The notes under the pieces: model-generated | What the model was told of the DNA's origin: nothing | The model's database searches: none | Seen by the model: only the letters and a program-made list of their open reading frames with translations | Made by a program: the position numbers and the translations under genes | From: Eubacteriaceae bacterium | GTDB taxonomy: Bacteria; Bacillota; Clostridia; Lachnospirales; Lachnospiraceae | Direction of reading: 5' to 3' | Assembly: GCA_910574915.1 (NCBI GenBank) | Contig: CAJTCR010000014.1 | Location: 1-64,000, forward strand | DNA length: 64,000 bases | Part shown: in pieces, positions 47,382 to 56,233 of the stretch | Numbering within the stretch: the first letter of the stretch is position 1 | Layout of the letters: every line of letters begins with the position of its first letter

Positions 47382-47873
47382 TTACTGCCTGCGCGTTTTG
47401 CGGTTTACCCAGTATACAAAGAAAAACAAAGCTGCAAACGTCCCAATGACTACCCCGCTGCTGTCAATCAGCATGTCCATAAGCTCACAGCTTCTGCCAG
47501 GAACAAACAGTTGGTGCAGTTCATCGGAAACCGCATATAACGACCCCAGAATAATTGGAATGCCGATCATCCTGCTGCGCTTTTTCTCCCTGTCCGCATA
47601 GCTTCCGGCAAGCAAAAACCCAAGTACTGCATACTCCGTAGCGTGTGCTATCTTACGGATCGGATGGTCTACCATATCCGCAAAAGAAATCTGCATATTG
47701 GAATCCATATCTGCAAAGCTCGGTACGACCAGCCGCCCGAACAAAATCCCAATCGACATGCTGTCCTGTGTAGACAGATCCGCATTTCTCGCAGAAAAAG
47801 CAAAAATCACGCACATCCAGCACACTGCTAAGATCAGGCACACTTTCTTTCTTCCTTTTTCCGTTTTTTTCAT
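47382..47873 (-). CDS. VanZ-like family membrane protein
   Basis: A 163-residue protein with about four spans: VCLILAVCWMCVIFAFSA first, then RKIAHATEYAVLGFLLAGSY, a central span and the closing FAALFFFVYWV. VanZ-like proteins are linked to teicoplanin resistance in enterococci, but most relatives have no known function. The ATG is preceded by GAGGTAGC. It sits 21 bp before the acyltransferase gene, so both may modify the cell surface. Confidence 0.8.
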   Translation of the reverse strand: MKKTEKGRKKVCLILAVCWMCVIFAFSARNADLSTQDSMSIGILFGRLVVPSFADMDSNMQISFADMVDHPIRKIAHATEYAVLGFLLAGSYADREKKRSRMIGIPIILGSLYAVSDELHQLFVPGRSCELMDMLIDSSGVVIGTFAALFFFVYWVNRKTRRQ

Positions 47874-47959
47874 ATTTGCTACCTCTTATATCGCGCCGTT
47901 TTGCATACCATATTTTAGTATTGCCCTGTTTTCGCATTTTTCAATCAAATCTTTTTACA

Positions 47960-49132
47960 TTACTGCCCGTCTTTTAAATACAGCAGCTTTAACAGGATCG
48001 GCGTCAGGATCGAAGATACAATAATCAGCAAAATTACCGATGTAAAATATACCGGCGTCAGCAGCCCCGCAGACAGCCCCTTTTGCGATACAATTAACGC
48101 TACCTCTCCCCTGGTCATCATGCCTACCCCGATCTTTAACGAATCCAGCCGGTTAAACCTGCAACAGCGTGCCATCAGGCTGCACCCGATAATCTTGGAA
48201 ATAAGCCCTGTCAGCACAAACGCCACGGAAAAAATCAAAATTCCCATGCTCACACTGTCTACATTTGTTTTTAAGCCGATACTCGCGAAAAAGACCGGGC
48301 CAAACAGCATATACGAATTTGTGTCCATCTTTTCCGCTATGTACTCCGAATCCCTAATCGAGCAAAGGATAATGCCTGCCACATATGCGCCTGTAATATC
48401 CGCTATGCCGAAATATTTTTCTGCCACATATGCCATTGCAAGGCAAAACGCCAGTCCCGCGATTGGAATACGCCTTGTATGCGGATACTTTGTATCAACC
48501 ATTTTAAATATCCGGTAGCTGATCATCCCGACTACGATCGCAAACAGGAAAAACAATACCGTATTCATCAAGACCGCTACAGGATCTGACGCAGGGTTTT
48601 TAAATCCGATCACAAACGTAAGCACGATAATGCCAATGACATCGTCGATAATCGCTGCGCTTAAGATCGTCGTTCCGACCTTTCCTTTTAATTTTCCCAT
48701 CTCTTTGAGCGATTCCACCGTAATGCTTACCGAGGTAGCCGTAAGGATCGTACCGACAAACACCGCCTTATAAAACGCTTCCGATCCCCAAGGCGCTACC
48801 CCGTAAAACGCCATATATAAAAGCGCGCCGCACAGTAACGGAATAAATACGCCTGCACAGGCGATCAGCGCCGCAATCGGGCCCGTTTTTAAAAGGTCTT
48901 TTAAATCCGTCTCAAGCCCCGCGGAAAACATAAGCAAAATCACGCCGATCTCCGCCATCTGCACAAGAAAATCCGACTGGTTTACCCATCCCAAAATACT
49001 AGGCCCAATCAAAAGCCCCGCAACAATCTCTCCAACTACCTGCGGCGCCCTGCACTTTCTTGCCGCGATCCCGCACAGCTTTGCAGCAACGATAATAATC
49101 GCCAGGTCTTTAAATACCAAATAGGATTCCAT
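47960..49132 (-). CDS. Cation:proton antiporter (CPA2 family, KefB/NhaS-like)
   Basis: A 390-residue transporter with about twelve spans and no C-terminal NAD-binding RCK domain. Family marks are VGEIVAGLLIGPSILGW, LMFSAGLETDLKDLL and TATSVSITVESLKEMGKLKGKVGTTILSAAIIDDVIGIIVL (split across two spans). The DD in the last is the ion-binding pair. It exchanges Na+ or K+ for protons. Its start is 156 bp from the divergent blaI gene. Confidence 0.9.
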   Translation of the reverse strand: MESYLVFKDLAIIIVAAKLCGIAARKCRAPQVVGEIVAGLLIGPSILGWVNQSDFLVQMAEIGVILLMFSAGLETDLKDLLKTGPIAALIACAGVFIPLLCGALLYMAFYGVAPWGSEAFYKAVFVGTILTATSVSITVESLKEMGKLKGKVGTTILSAAIIDDVIGIIVLTFVIGFKNPASDPVAVLMNTVLFFLFAIVVGMISYRIFKMVDTKYPHTRRIPIAGLAFCLAMAYVAEKYFGIADITGAYVAGIILCSIRDSEYIAEKMDTNSYMLFGPVFFASIGLKTNVDSVSMGILIFSVAFVLTGLISKIIGCSLMARCCRFNRLDSLKIGVGMMTRGEVALIVSQKGLSAGLLTPVYFTSVILLIIVSSILTPILLKLLYLKDGQ

Positions 49133-49220
49133 TTTTCTACCTCTTTCATAAACATTTATTTTCTAAACTCCGTACGATATTTTATATCTGCGCACATTTT
49201 TTGTCAATAGAAGATCACAC

Positions 49221-49268
49221 TTGACACAGCCGCATTGTGCATTTATAATAAGTTTATTACATATGTAA
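49221..49268 (+). promoter_or_regulatory. Promoter and BlaI/MecI-type operator of the blaI gene
   Basis: TTGACA (49221-49226) and TATAAT (49244-49249) have a 17-bp spacer. The perfect palindrome TTACATATGTAA (49257-49268) covers the expected start point. Its TACA-N2-TGTA core is the form known for BlaI and MecI operators, so the repressor probably controls its own operon. Confidence 0.75.
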
Positions 49269-49287
49269 GACTAGGAAGGAGCCGCCT

Positions 49288-49674
49288 ATGAAAGCACTGC
49301 CAAAAATCTCAGAAGCAGAATATGAAGTTATGAAAATCGTATGGAACTATGCGCCGATCAGCACAAACGAGATCACAGAACATTTAACGCGCACGACGGA
49401 CTGGAGTCCAAAGACAATCCAGACCTTAATCAAGCGCCTTGTAAACAAAGGGGTGCTTACCTATGAAAAGCGCAGCCGCGTATTTGTCTACACGCCTCTT
49501 TTTGAGCAAAACGAATATATCAGACAGGAAAGCCGTTCCTTTTTAGACCGTTTCTATAATGGTAATTTTACTTCGATGCTGACCGCCTTTTTGGACAGCG
49601 GCAGGTTATCCGATACCGAAATCCATACGCTGCGCGCCCTTTTATCCAAAGATCCGAAAAAAGGAGACCGTTAA
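49288..49674 (+). CDS. blaI: BlaI/MecI-family transcriptional repressor
   Basis: A 128-residue winged-helix repressor that in known systems shuts off beta-lactam resistance genes until it is cleaved. Helix-turn-helix and wing are clear: ISEAEYEVMKIVWNYAPISTNEI, then WSPKTIQTLIKRLVNKGVLTYEKRSRVFVYTPLF. The C-terminal dimer helices include the region equivalent to the known cleavage site (FYNGNFTSMLTAFL). It has a strong promoter and AAGGAGCC site, and is followed one base later by blaR1. Confidence 0.93.
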   Translation: MKALPKISEAEYEVMKIVWNYAPISTNEITEHLTRTTDWSPKTIQTLIKRLVNKGVLTYEKRSRVFVYTPLFEQNEYIRQESRSFLDRFYNGNFTSMLTAFLDSGRLSDTEIHTLRALLSKDPKKGDR

Positions 49675-49675
49675 A

Positions 49676-51451
49676 ATGGCAGATTTTATGATTTCATTTT
49701 TGATCTCTAATCTATGGATCGGTATCATGACCGCGATGCTTCTTGCCGTACAGAAAATCTTTCGCCGCTGTTTCACAAACCGTACAAAATACCATCTTTG
49801 GTTTTTGCTGCTTGGCTTTTGTATCGTGCCGCTGCTACCGCTTCCAGCCATGCAACTACCGCTATTAAAGCCTGCGGCGGTTTTTCAAGGCACAGCGCCC
49901 AATGCCGCTGCCGCGCGTCCTGAAGGCGCCGCTGACTGGCTGCGTGACTTTAGCATTACGATCAGCAAACGGTCACCTCTTGGAATGTGGAAGCTACTTT
50001 TTTTGCTGTGGGTAACGGGGATGGCTGTTATGACAGCCCGTGTACTACGTCATACACTGCGTTTTTATCAGATCCGCCAATCTGCGCTTCCGCTGCAAAA
50101 TGCTGCCCTGCGCAGTGTTTATCAGTGCTGTCTTAAGGAAATGCACATGCAAAAGCAGGTTCCTGTCTACAGCACTGCGTATTTAAGCTCGCCTGTAATT
50201 GCCGGGCTTTTCAGACAACGCATTTATCTGCCGATTTCGGTTATATCCAATTTTTCCAAACAGCAGGTACGCTATATGCTTTTGCATGAACTGGCACACT
50301 ACCAGCACAAAGATACGCTTGTGCAAGTGCCGATGAAGCTTATACGGATCGCCTACTGGTTCCATCCGCTCGTCCTGTATGCCCTGTCTGAGATGCAGAC
50401 AGACCGGGAAACCGCCTGTGATGCCTGCGTATTAGAGCTGCTTTGTGAAGAGGACTATAAAGATTATGGAAATACACTGCTTGACCTGGCACAAAACGCA
50501 TCTATGCCTGTGTTTCCTTTTGCCGCCGGAATCAGCGGAACTATGATACAGCTAAAAAAACGTGTGCTAAATATCGTGGCATTCCACCGCCCGACCAAAA
50601 GACAGCGCATCCAAAGCAGGCTCGCCTTCCTTTTAACAGCCGTAATGCTCTCCGGCTTTCTGCCGCTTTTGTCCACACATGCTGCTGCGGGCAGCCGCTA
50701 TAATTTTAAAGAAGCAGGCAGACAGGTGCGCACGGTTGACCTGTCCAAACAATTCGACGGCTACAGCGGCAGCTTTGTACTGTACGATACGGCTGACCGC
50801 ACCTGGCAGATCTATCAAAAGGACGCGGCGCTGACACGCATAGCCCCGGCTTCCACTTATAAAATCTACAGTGCCCTGCTTGCGCTGGAAACCGGAGCGA
50901 TCACGCCCTGGCAGTCTACCATCCGCTGGAACGGACAGACTTACGGCTTTGCGTCCTGGAACGCAGACCAGGATCTTACATCTGCCCTTAAAAACTCCGT
51001 AAACTGGTATTTTCAGGCGCTGGACGCGCGTATCGGTATGCCAAAGATCCAAAACCATATTCGCCGGATCGGGTATGGCAACCAATGTACCAGCCGAGAT
51101 ACCAGCTATTACTGGGCAGACGGCACTTTAAAAATTTCTCCCGTCGAGCAGGTGGAGCTGCTGCAAAAATTTTATTACAATTCGTTTGGTTTTGCGCCGG
51201 AGCATATCAATGCCGTCAAACAGGCGATCCGGCTGGAATCTGGCCACAGCGGCACGCTCTATGGAAAAACCGGCACGCTCGGATACGAAGATGGCAGTAT
51301 ATCCAGCTGGCTGATCGGCTTTGTGGAAACAGGCAGCCGCACCTGCTTTTTTGCCACAAACATTCAAAACGACGGCAGTGCAAACGGGCAGACAGCAGCA
51401 CAGATTACGCTAAATATCCTTTCAGAGATGCACATTTGGAACAATGCCTAA
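49676..51451 (+). CDS. blaR1: BlaR1/MecR1-type beta-lactam sensor-transducer
   Basis: A 591-residue membrane sensor. The N-terminal part has four spans and a cytosolic M56 zinc protease with HELAHYQH (204-211). After the last span comes the extracellular penicillin-binding sensor: STYK (393-396), SVN, and YGKTGTLG near residue 533. That is a complete class D-type site. On acylation by a beta-lactam it should activate the protease and relieve BlaI. It starts one base after blaI with AAGGAG upstream. Its stop overlaps the stop of the convergent PBP gene by 4 bp. Confidence 0.93.
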   Translation: MADFMISFLISNLWIGIMTAMLLAVQKIFRRCFTNRTKYHLWFLLLGFCIVPLLPLPAMQLPLLKPAAVFQGTAPNAAAARPEGAADWLRDFSITISKRSPLGMWKLLFLLWVTGMAVMTARVLRHTLRFYQIRQSALPLQNAALRSVYQCCLKEMHMQKQVPVYSTAYLSSPVIAGLFRQRIYLPISVISNFSKQQVRYMLLHELAHYQHKDTLVQVPMKLIRIAYWFHPLVLYALSEMQTDRETACDACVLELLCEEDYKDYGNTLLDLAQNASMPVFPFAAGISGTMIQLKKRVLNIVAFHRPTKRQRIQSRLAFLLTAVMLSGFLPLLSTHAAAGSRYNFKEAGRQVRTVDLSKQFDGYSGSFVLYDTADRTWQIYQKDAALTRIAPASTYKIYSALLALETGAITPWQSTIRWNGQTYGFASWNADQDLTSALKNSVNWYFQALDARIGMPKIQNHIRRIGYGNQCTSRDTSYYWADGTLKISPVEQVELLQKFYYNSFGFAPEHINAVKQAIRLESGHSGTLYGKTGTLGYEDGSISSWLIGFVETGSRTCFFATNIQNDGSANGQTAAQITLNILSEMHIWNNA

Positions 51452-53574
51452 AACCATTGATCCAGTACCTTTTTCACTTTCTGCACCACGTAGCCGCTTC
51501 CCCCGCGCCCTTTTACATCTTCTGTCATGCTTACCATTAAAAGCGGGCGAGCGGCATCCTGTTGTGCTGTAAATACCGCCATCCACCCAAGCTCTGTCCC
51601 GGTCGTATCCTCTTTGGACGCCTTGATCTCTGCTGTCCCGGTCTTGCCGGCAAGCACCAGGTCTTCCCGATGCAGCGCATAGCCTGTCCCATCCGGGTTA
51701 TTTACTACCTGGATCAGCCCTTCAAGCACCCGGTTTGCCGTCTCTTTTGAAAATGCATCCGTGATCCATGCTTTTGGCGGCTGCTCCTGCTTTCCAGTCA
51801 GGCGCGGCATTAAAATTATTCCATCATTATAAAATGCAGAATAAATACAGGCAAGATGCAGCGGGTTTATTAATATTTGTCCCTGTCCATAGCCGCTGTC
51901 TGCCAACTGGATCTCTGTCTGAATATGCTCTTCATTGGAAAACTGCGCTGTTGCCATTGTGATTTCAAACGGCATTTTATTCGTAAATCCTAATGTTATT
52001 AACGAATTTTCCAACTGCTTTGCTCCGATTTTAAGGGCTGTTTTTGCAAAATAAATATTGTCCGACCAGATCAGCGCGTTGTCCATCACAACCGGTGCAT
52101 AGTCATGCAGCGTCGTCACATGGTACGCACCCCAGGACGCGTCTTTCTGCCAGCTCAATCCTTCCGAGCCAAAGTCTTCCTCCGGGTTTAACGTGCCCGT
52201 TTCCAGCCCAATCGCCGCGATCACTGGCTTAAATGTAGACCCAGGGCTCCATACCTGCCGAAAGCGGTTATACAGTGGTTTCTTTTCATCCTCATTTAAG
52301 ATTTTCCACTGTTCTTGTGACATTCCCATAATAAAATCGTTGTTATCAAACGCAGGCGTACTGACCAGGGCAAGCACTTCCCCTGTCCCAGGATCGATCG
52401 CAGCGGTACAGCTCTGATCGTCCTGAAACTGCTCATAAAGGCTGACTTGCAGCTTCGCATCGATCGTCAGCGTAAGATCTGTCCCATGCTGCGCGTCCTT
52501 TTTTGCCAGTTGTGCGATCTCCCTGTTGTCTTGATTGGTCACATAGATCCTGCACCCGTTGTTTCCTTTTAATTGCTTTTCAAACAAGCCCTCCATACCG
52601 GTTCTGCCGATCACGCTGTTTGCCGTATACCCTTCTCCTTCATGCTCTTTTAAATCCTCCGCCGTCACATTCTGGACATAGCCGACCAAATGCGCTGCCG
52701 CCTCTTTGTATGGATATTCACGTATTTCCGTCTCACCGATCATAATACCGGGTATGTTAAGCAGATTTTCCTGCCGTTCTTTTTCCTTTACCATCTCTGC
52801 CTTAGGCTCCAACGACAGCAGTTCGATCTCCTTTACGCTTGGAAGTGTCCGAAGCGGTACAAAAGAATCCTCCTTTACCCAGCCCGCATCCAGCTTTTTT
52901 TCGACCGCTTCCTGCTCCATCTCAAGCAGCTTCGCAATCTTGGCAAGATCTGCCGTTTGATCTTGCAGCTTTCCCGGCACAATGCCGACCAATGCCGCCG
53001 TACCCAAGCCGGCAAGCACCCTGCCGTTTCTGTCCAGGATCTCTCCCCGTTCTGCTTCTAACACAGCTACACGCACCTTATCGGTTTTGCGAAGCTGCGG
53101 AAAGATCAGCGCATCCGTCCACGACAGCTTATATGTATCTTCTGTTTTCTGAAAATACGCTTCATTTTCAAAGCAGATTTCGCCCGCTGCTGTATCGAAC
53201 GCGGTTTCATAACAAACAATTTCATTTTCTTTGTCGTAACGGACATTTGTGATACGCATATTCTGCATTTCGATACCTTCATAGATCGCAGAATTTCTGT
53301 TTATAAAATCTTCTTTTGCTATATTTCCAGATGCTTCGATATCCAGCATGGCATACATTGCTTCGTAATCTTTGGCTGCTACGCAGTCCATATAGGCAAG
53401 CAAACAGTCTGCTGGATTTTCCTGGCGTTTTTGGATTTTGTCTGGCTTTGTAGCTTTGTGCAGGTGTAATAGCAGAAGCAGGATGCTGAATAGCGCTGCT
53501 CCGATCAGCAGGATGCTTGCTAGGAGCAGGTGTTTTGTTTTGGTGTTTTTTATTGTGTGGTTGTTTTTCTTCAT
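51448..53574 (-). CDS. MecA-type class B penicillin-binding protein
   Basis: Cell-wall transpeptidase of 708 residues. One span (LLLASILLIGAALFSILLLLL) anchors it. Residues ~52-165 form the NTF2-like MecA N-terminal domain (CLLAYMDCVAAKDYEAMYAML). Next is the dimerisation domain (VLEAERGEILDRNGRVLAG). The transpeptidase has Ser446 in SPGSTFK, SDN at 504-506 and KTGT at 644. MecA and related PBPs with this N-domain include low-affinity, beta-lactam-tolerant enzymes; resistance here is inferred. No good ribosome site or TACA-N2-TGTA box is upstream, where repeat unit 6 begins ~40 bp away. Confidence 0.92.
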   Translation of the reverse strand: MKKNNHTIKNTKTKHLLLASILLIGAALFSILLLLLHLHKATKPDKIQKRQENPADCLLAYMDCVAAKDYEAMYAMLDIEASGNIAKEDFINRNSAIYEGIEMQNMRITNVRYDKENEIVCYETAFDTAAGEICFENEAYFQKTEDTYKLSWTDALIFPQLRKTDKVRVAVLEAERGEILDRNGRVLAGLGTAALVGIVPGKLQDQTADLAKIAKLLEMEQEAVEKKLDAGWVKEDSFVPLRTLPSVKEIELLSLEPKAEMVKEKERQENLLNIPGIMIGETEIREYPYKEAAAHLVGYVQNVTAEDLKEHEGEGYTANSVIGRTGMEGLFEKQLKGNNGCRIYVTNQDNREIAQLAKKDAQHGTDLTLTIDAKLQVSLYEQFQDDQSCTAAIDPGTGEVLALVSTPAFDNNDFIMGMSQEQWKILNEDEKKPLYNRFRQVWSPGSTFKPVIAAIGLETGTLNPEEDFGSEGLSWQKDASWGAYHVTTLHDYAPVVMDNALIWSDNIYFAKTALKIGAKQLENSLITLGFTNKMPFEITMATAQFSNEEHIQTEIQLADSGYGQGQILINPLHLACIYSAFYNDGIILMPRLTGKQEQPPKAWITDAFSKETANRVLEGLIQVVNNPDGTGYALHREDLVLAGKTGTAEIKASKEDTTGTELGWMAVFTAQQDAARPLLMVSMTEDVKGRGGSGYVVQKVKKVLDQWF

Positions 53575-53611
53575 ATGGATTTTGTGTCAGGTTTTGGTGC
53601 TATTGGGAATA

Positions 53612-54320
53612 TGATTGAATTGCTTTGGTAAATTTTTACAGGGAGGGACGCCAGAAGAGCGGATGGGCACCCCCTGGCGGCGTCCGTTCCAGAATGCTAA
53701 GAAGCTCTAAGTATCCTGCTGGTACGCTGTGGCTGTGGACGGTCGCGGCACCTAGTTCGCTGCCTGCTGGCAGCTAAAGGTGCCGCTTGGCTGCGCCCCT
53801 GGTTGCCCCGCAGAATACTAAGGGCTTCTAAGCATTCTTCCAAAGCCGCCGCCAGGGGGTGCCCATTCGCTCTCCCGGCTGTTCTTCGTAAATGTTACGA
53901 AAACAAGCTTGATATGGTTTGTTTTGTTCGCTCTGGCTGTTCTTTGTAAATGTTACGAAAACAAGCTCGATGCATATGCTCCAGCGGATACTTCAAATTT
54001 ATTTACCTGCTACAAGCAGAATCAGCTATATCAAATAATAAAATCCCGATTATTTTATATAAAAAAGCTATTTAAAACAGCATTTAAAAACGCTAAGCAA
54101 ACAAAATGACTACACATTGAAATACAACTCCAGTTTCTTTCATACAAAACAATCAATATCGAACTTATTTAAGCAGCATTTACGAAAAACAGCCGGGAAC
54201 GGGAATGGGCAAGCCCTGGCGGCGGCTTTGGAAGAATGTTAAGAAGGCTTAGGGCTTCTTAACATTCTGGAACGGACGCCGCCAGGGCTTGCCCATCCCC
54301 GCTCCCAGCGTCCCTTCCTG
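53612..54320. repeat. Twin-hairpin element, unit 6 (one full, one short hairpin)
   Basis: Part of the terminal repeat (TTGCTTTGGTAAATTTTTAC) leads to hairpin L at 53649-53879 (stem ATGGGCACCCCCTGG / CCAGGGGGTGCCCAT). The R hairpin is a short form, 54192-54309 (stem ATGGGCAAGCCCTGG / CCAGGGCTTGCCCAT), in which the central branch is gone and AGAATGTTAAGAAG pairs directly with CTTCTTAACATTCT. The spacer is AT-rich and not clearly like units 2 and 5. It lies 5' of the PBP gene and 3' of the Opp-like operon. The rest (54321-54402) shows nothing clear. Confidence 0.82.
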
Positions 54321-54402
54321 AAAAAAGCAGCACCTATTCAAATTACAAACTATTCCTCTATAGCACTCCCCCTTCTCCTTTCCTCTTTTCTTAAATATTA
54401 CA

Positions 54403-55230
54403 CTAGTAAGATTTAGATGTCAAGCTCTTTTCACACAAATCCGTAATACACACAAACGTCACAATCAAAAATGCTCCCGGAATCAGTATCATCCACCAGG
54501 CGCCGCAAAACAGCGCCTGCTCAGACAGTGAAAGCATACTCCCCCAGGAAACCACTTCTATCGGCAGTCCAAGCCCCATAAAGCTGAGGGCGGCTTCCAC
54601 AGCGATGGCACTGCGGATATTCATAACGGCATAAAACCGTACCGAAGGCATAAAATTTGGTGCCAGATGTTTCCATAAAATATGAAAAAAGCTACCTCCC
54701 ATGCATTTGGAGGCAAGTACATATTCACTGCTGCAAATCTGGCGTACTTCGGTGCGGATCATTTTTGCCATGCTCATCCAGCTTGTAATTCCAATCGCAA
54801 ACGAGATACTCCATGCGGTTGCTTCTCCCAAAACTGCCTGTATAAAAATAATTACCAGCAAGCTCGGCACACTGAGCAAAATTTCTGCAAACCGCATCAG
54901 CAATACATCTGCCCATGCAGGGGCGCAGCCGCTTACCGCGCCAAATAGAACCGCAATCCCTGTGGAAATGCCTGCCGCTCCAGCTCCGATCAGCAGCGAA
55001 ATCCTGCCGCCATACCAGATCATAGAAAAAAGATCCCTGCCCAGCGTATCGGTTCCAAACAAAAATTCCTGGTTCGGCGGCACCTGACAGTGATTCAGAT
55101 CCAGATACTGCGGATCTTTCGTCATAATCAGCTCACAGCACAGACAGCCTGCCACAATGCAAAAAAGCAAAACCGCTGACAGCACTGGTTTTCTCTGCGT
55201 ATCGCCATCCTGTATGTATTTATGGCACAT
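54403..55230 (-). CDS. Peptide/nickel-type ABC transporter permease, DppC/OppC-like
   Basis: Inner-membrane permease of 275 residues with six spans. A short N-terminal span (VLSAVLLFCIVAGCLCCELIM) precedes FGTDTLGRDLFSMIWYGGRISLLIGAGAAGIS, and the EAA loop reads KCMGGSFFHILWKHLAPNF. The family marker VEAALSFMGLGLPIEVVSWGSMLSLS is present. The second of two close ATGs is chosen because AAGGAG is too near the first. It overlaps the end of the B permease by ~11 bp and closes the operon. Confidence 0.9.
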   Translation of the reverse strand: MCHKYIQDGDTQRKPVLSAVLLFCIVAGCLCCELIMTKDPQYLDLNHCQVPPNQEFLFGTDTLGRDLFSMIWYGGRISLLIGAGAAGISTGIAVLFGAVSGCAPAWADVLLMRFAEILLSVPSLLVIIFIQAVLGEATAWSISFAIGITSWMSMAKMIRTEVRQICSSEYVLASKCMGGSFFHILWKHLAPNFMPSVRFYAVMNIRSAIAVEAALSFMGLGLPIEVVSWGSMLSLSEQALFCGAWWMILIPGAFLIVTFVCITDLCEKSLTSKSY

Positions 55231-56215
55231 TTCCATGTTCTCCTTTATGCGCTATTATTGATCCTGTTTTTTGGGAAAACCGGATACGCGGATCGATTTT
55301 TTCATTGACTGCCTGCGCCGCTATGCTGCATACAATCACAAGGATACCTGACAGTATGCATAACAGCATCAAAAGGTTGTAGTCCTGATATCTGGCGCTT
55401 TCATAGGCAAGCGTCCCAAGCCCCGGATAGGAAAAAACCAGTTCGACCATATACGTGCCTCCTAAAATATGCGGCACGGAAACAGCCATCAGGCTAATGT
55501 AAGCAGGCAGCACATTCCGCAGGCAGTGCAAAAGCAGCACGCGTTCCTGCCGCAGCCCCTTTGCCTTTGCAAACAGCGCATAGTCTTTTTCCATCTCTTG
55601 TATAATACGCGTGCGTATCAGGGAAGCATAATACCACAAGTGGCTGAGTACGACGACGGAAAGCGGCAGAATCAGATGGCGGATACGGTCTGTGAAGTCT
55701 CGTTCTTTTCCGATCGTGTAGGCACCGCTGCTAGGCAGCCACCTGCATTTGATCGCAAAGAGCAAAATCAGCACAAACGACAGCCAAAATTCCGGGATGC
55801 AGCTTGAAATAACGCCTGCTTTGCACATCAAGCGGTCAAACAGGCTGCCCTGCCGCCGCGCGCACAGCACGCCGAACACAGGCGCCAGCAAAAACACGAG
55901 CAAAAAGCCCGTGCCGCCCAACACCAGCGTATTTCCGGCACGGGCATAAATCACCTGAACGACATCCGTTTTATATTTGTAAGAAATCCCAAAATCCCCA
56001 TGCGCCGCCCGTTTCAGCCAGCGGATATACTGTACCGAAACCGGCTGATGGATACCCAGCCTTTTTTCGGCAAGTGCACGCTCTTTGCTGCCCATCTTCT
56101 CAACATAGTCTCCATAGTAGGCCGCCAGCGGATCTCCGGGCGCAAGCCTGGACAAATAAAATACCGCCGTCGTAAGGCAGCATACGCTCAGTACAAATAC
56201 AAACAGCTTTTTCAT
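55220..56215 (-). CDS. Peptide/nickel-type ABC transporter permease, DppB/OppB-like
   Basis: A 331-residue permease starting with the usual first span (KKLFVFVLSVCCLTTAVFYLSRLAPGDPL). The family stretch EKRLGIHQPVSVQYIRWLKRAAHGDFGISY follows. The EAA loop is KAKGLRQERVLLLHCLRNVLPAYISL and the end is VELVFSYPGLGTLAYESARYQDY. It lies 18 bp after the fused ATPase gene with GGAAAGAGG upstream and pairs with the C permease. Confidence 0.92.
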   Translation of the reverse strand: MKKLFVFVLSVCCLTTAVFYLSRLAPGDPLAAYYGDYVEKMGSKERALAEKRLGIHQPVSVQYIRWLKRAAHGDFGISYKYKTDVVQVIYARAGNTLVLGGTGFLLVFLLAPVFGVLCARRQGSLFDRLMCKAGVISSCIPEFWLSFVLILLFAIKCRWLPSSGAYTIGKERDFTDRIRHLILPLSVVVLSHLWYYASLIRTRIIQEMEKDYALFAKAKGLRQERVLLLHCLRNVLPAYISLMAVSVPHILGGTYMVELVFSYPGLGTLAYESARYQDYNLLMLLCILSGILVIVCSIAAQAVNEKIDPRIRFSQKTGSIIAHKGEHGNVP

Positions 56216-56233
56216 ACTTGTTCCTCTTTCCTT

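Noticed and set aside
53575..54402. BlaI/MecI operator upstream of the PBP gene
   Set aside because: No TACA-N2-TGTA palindrome was found. TTACACTAGTAA near 54398 is a palindrome but does not have the required core and is in the wrong place.
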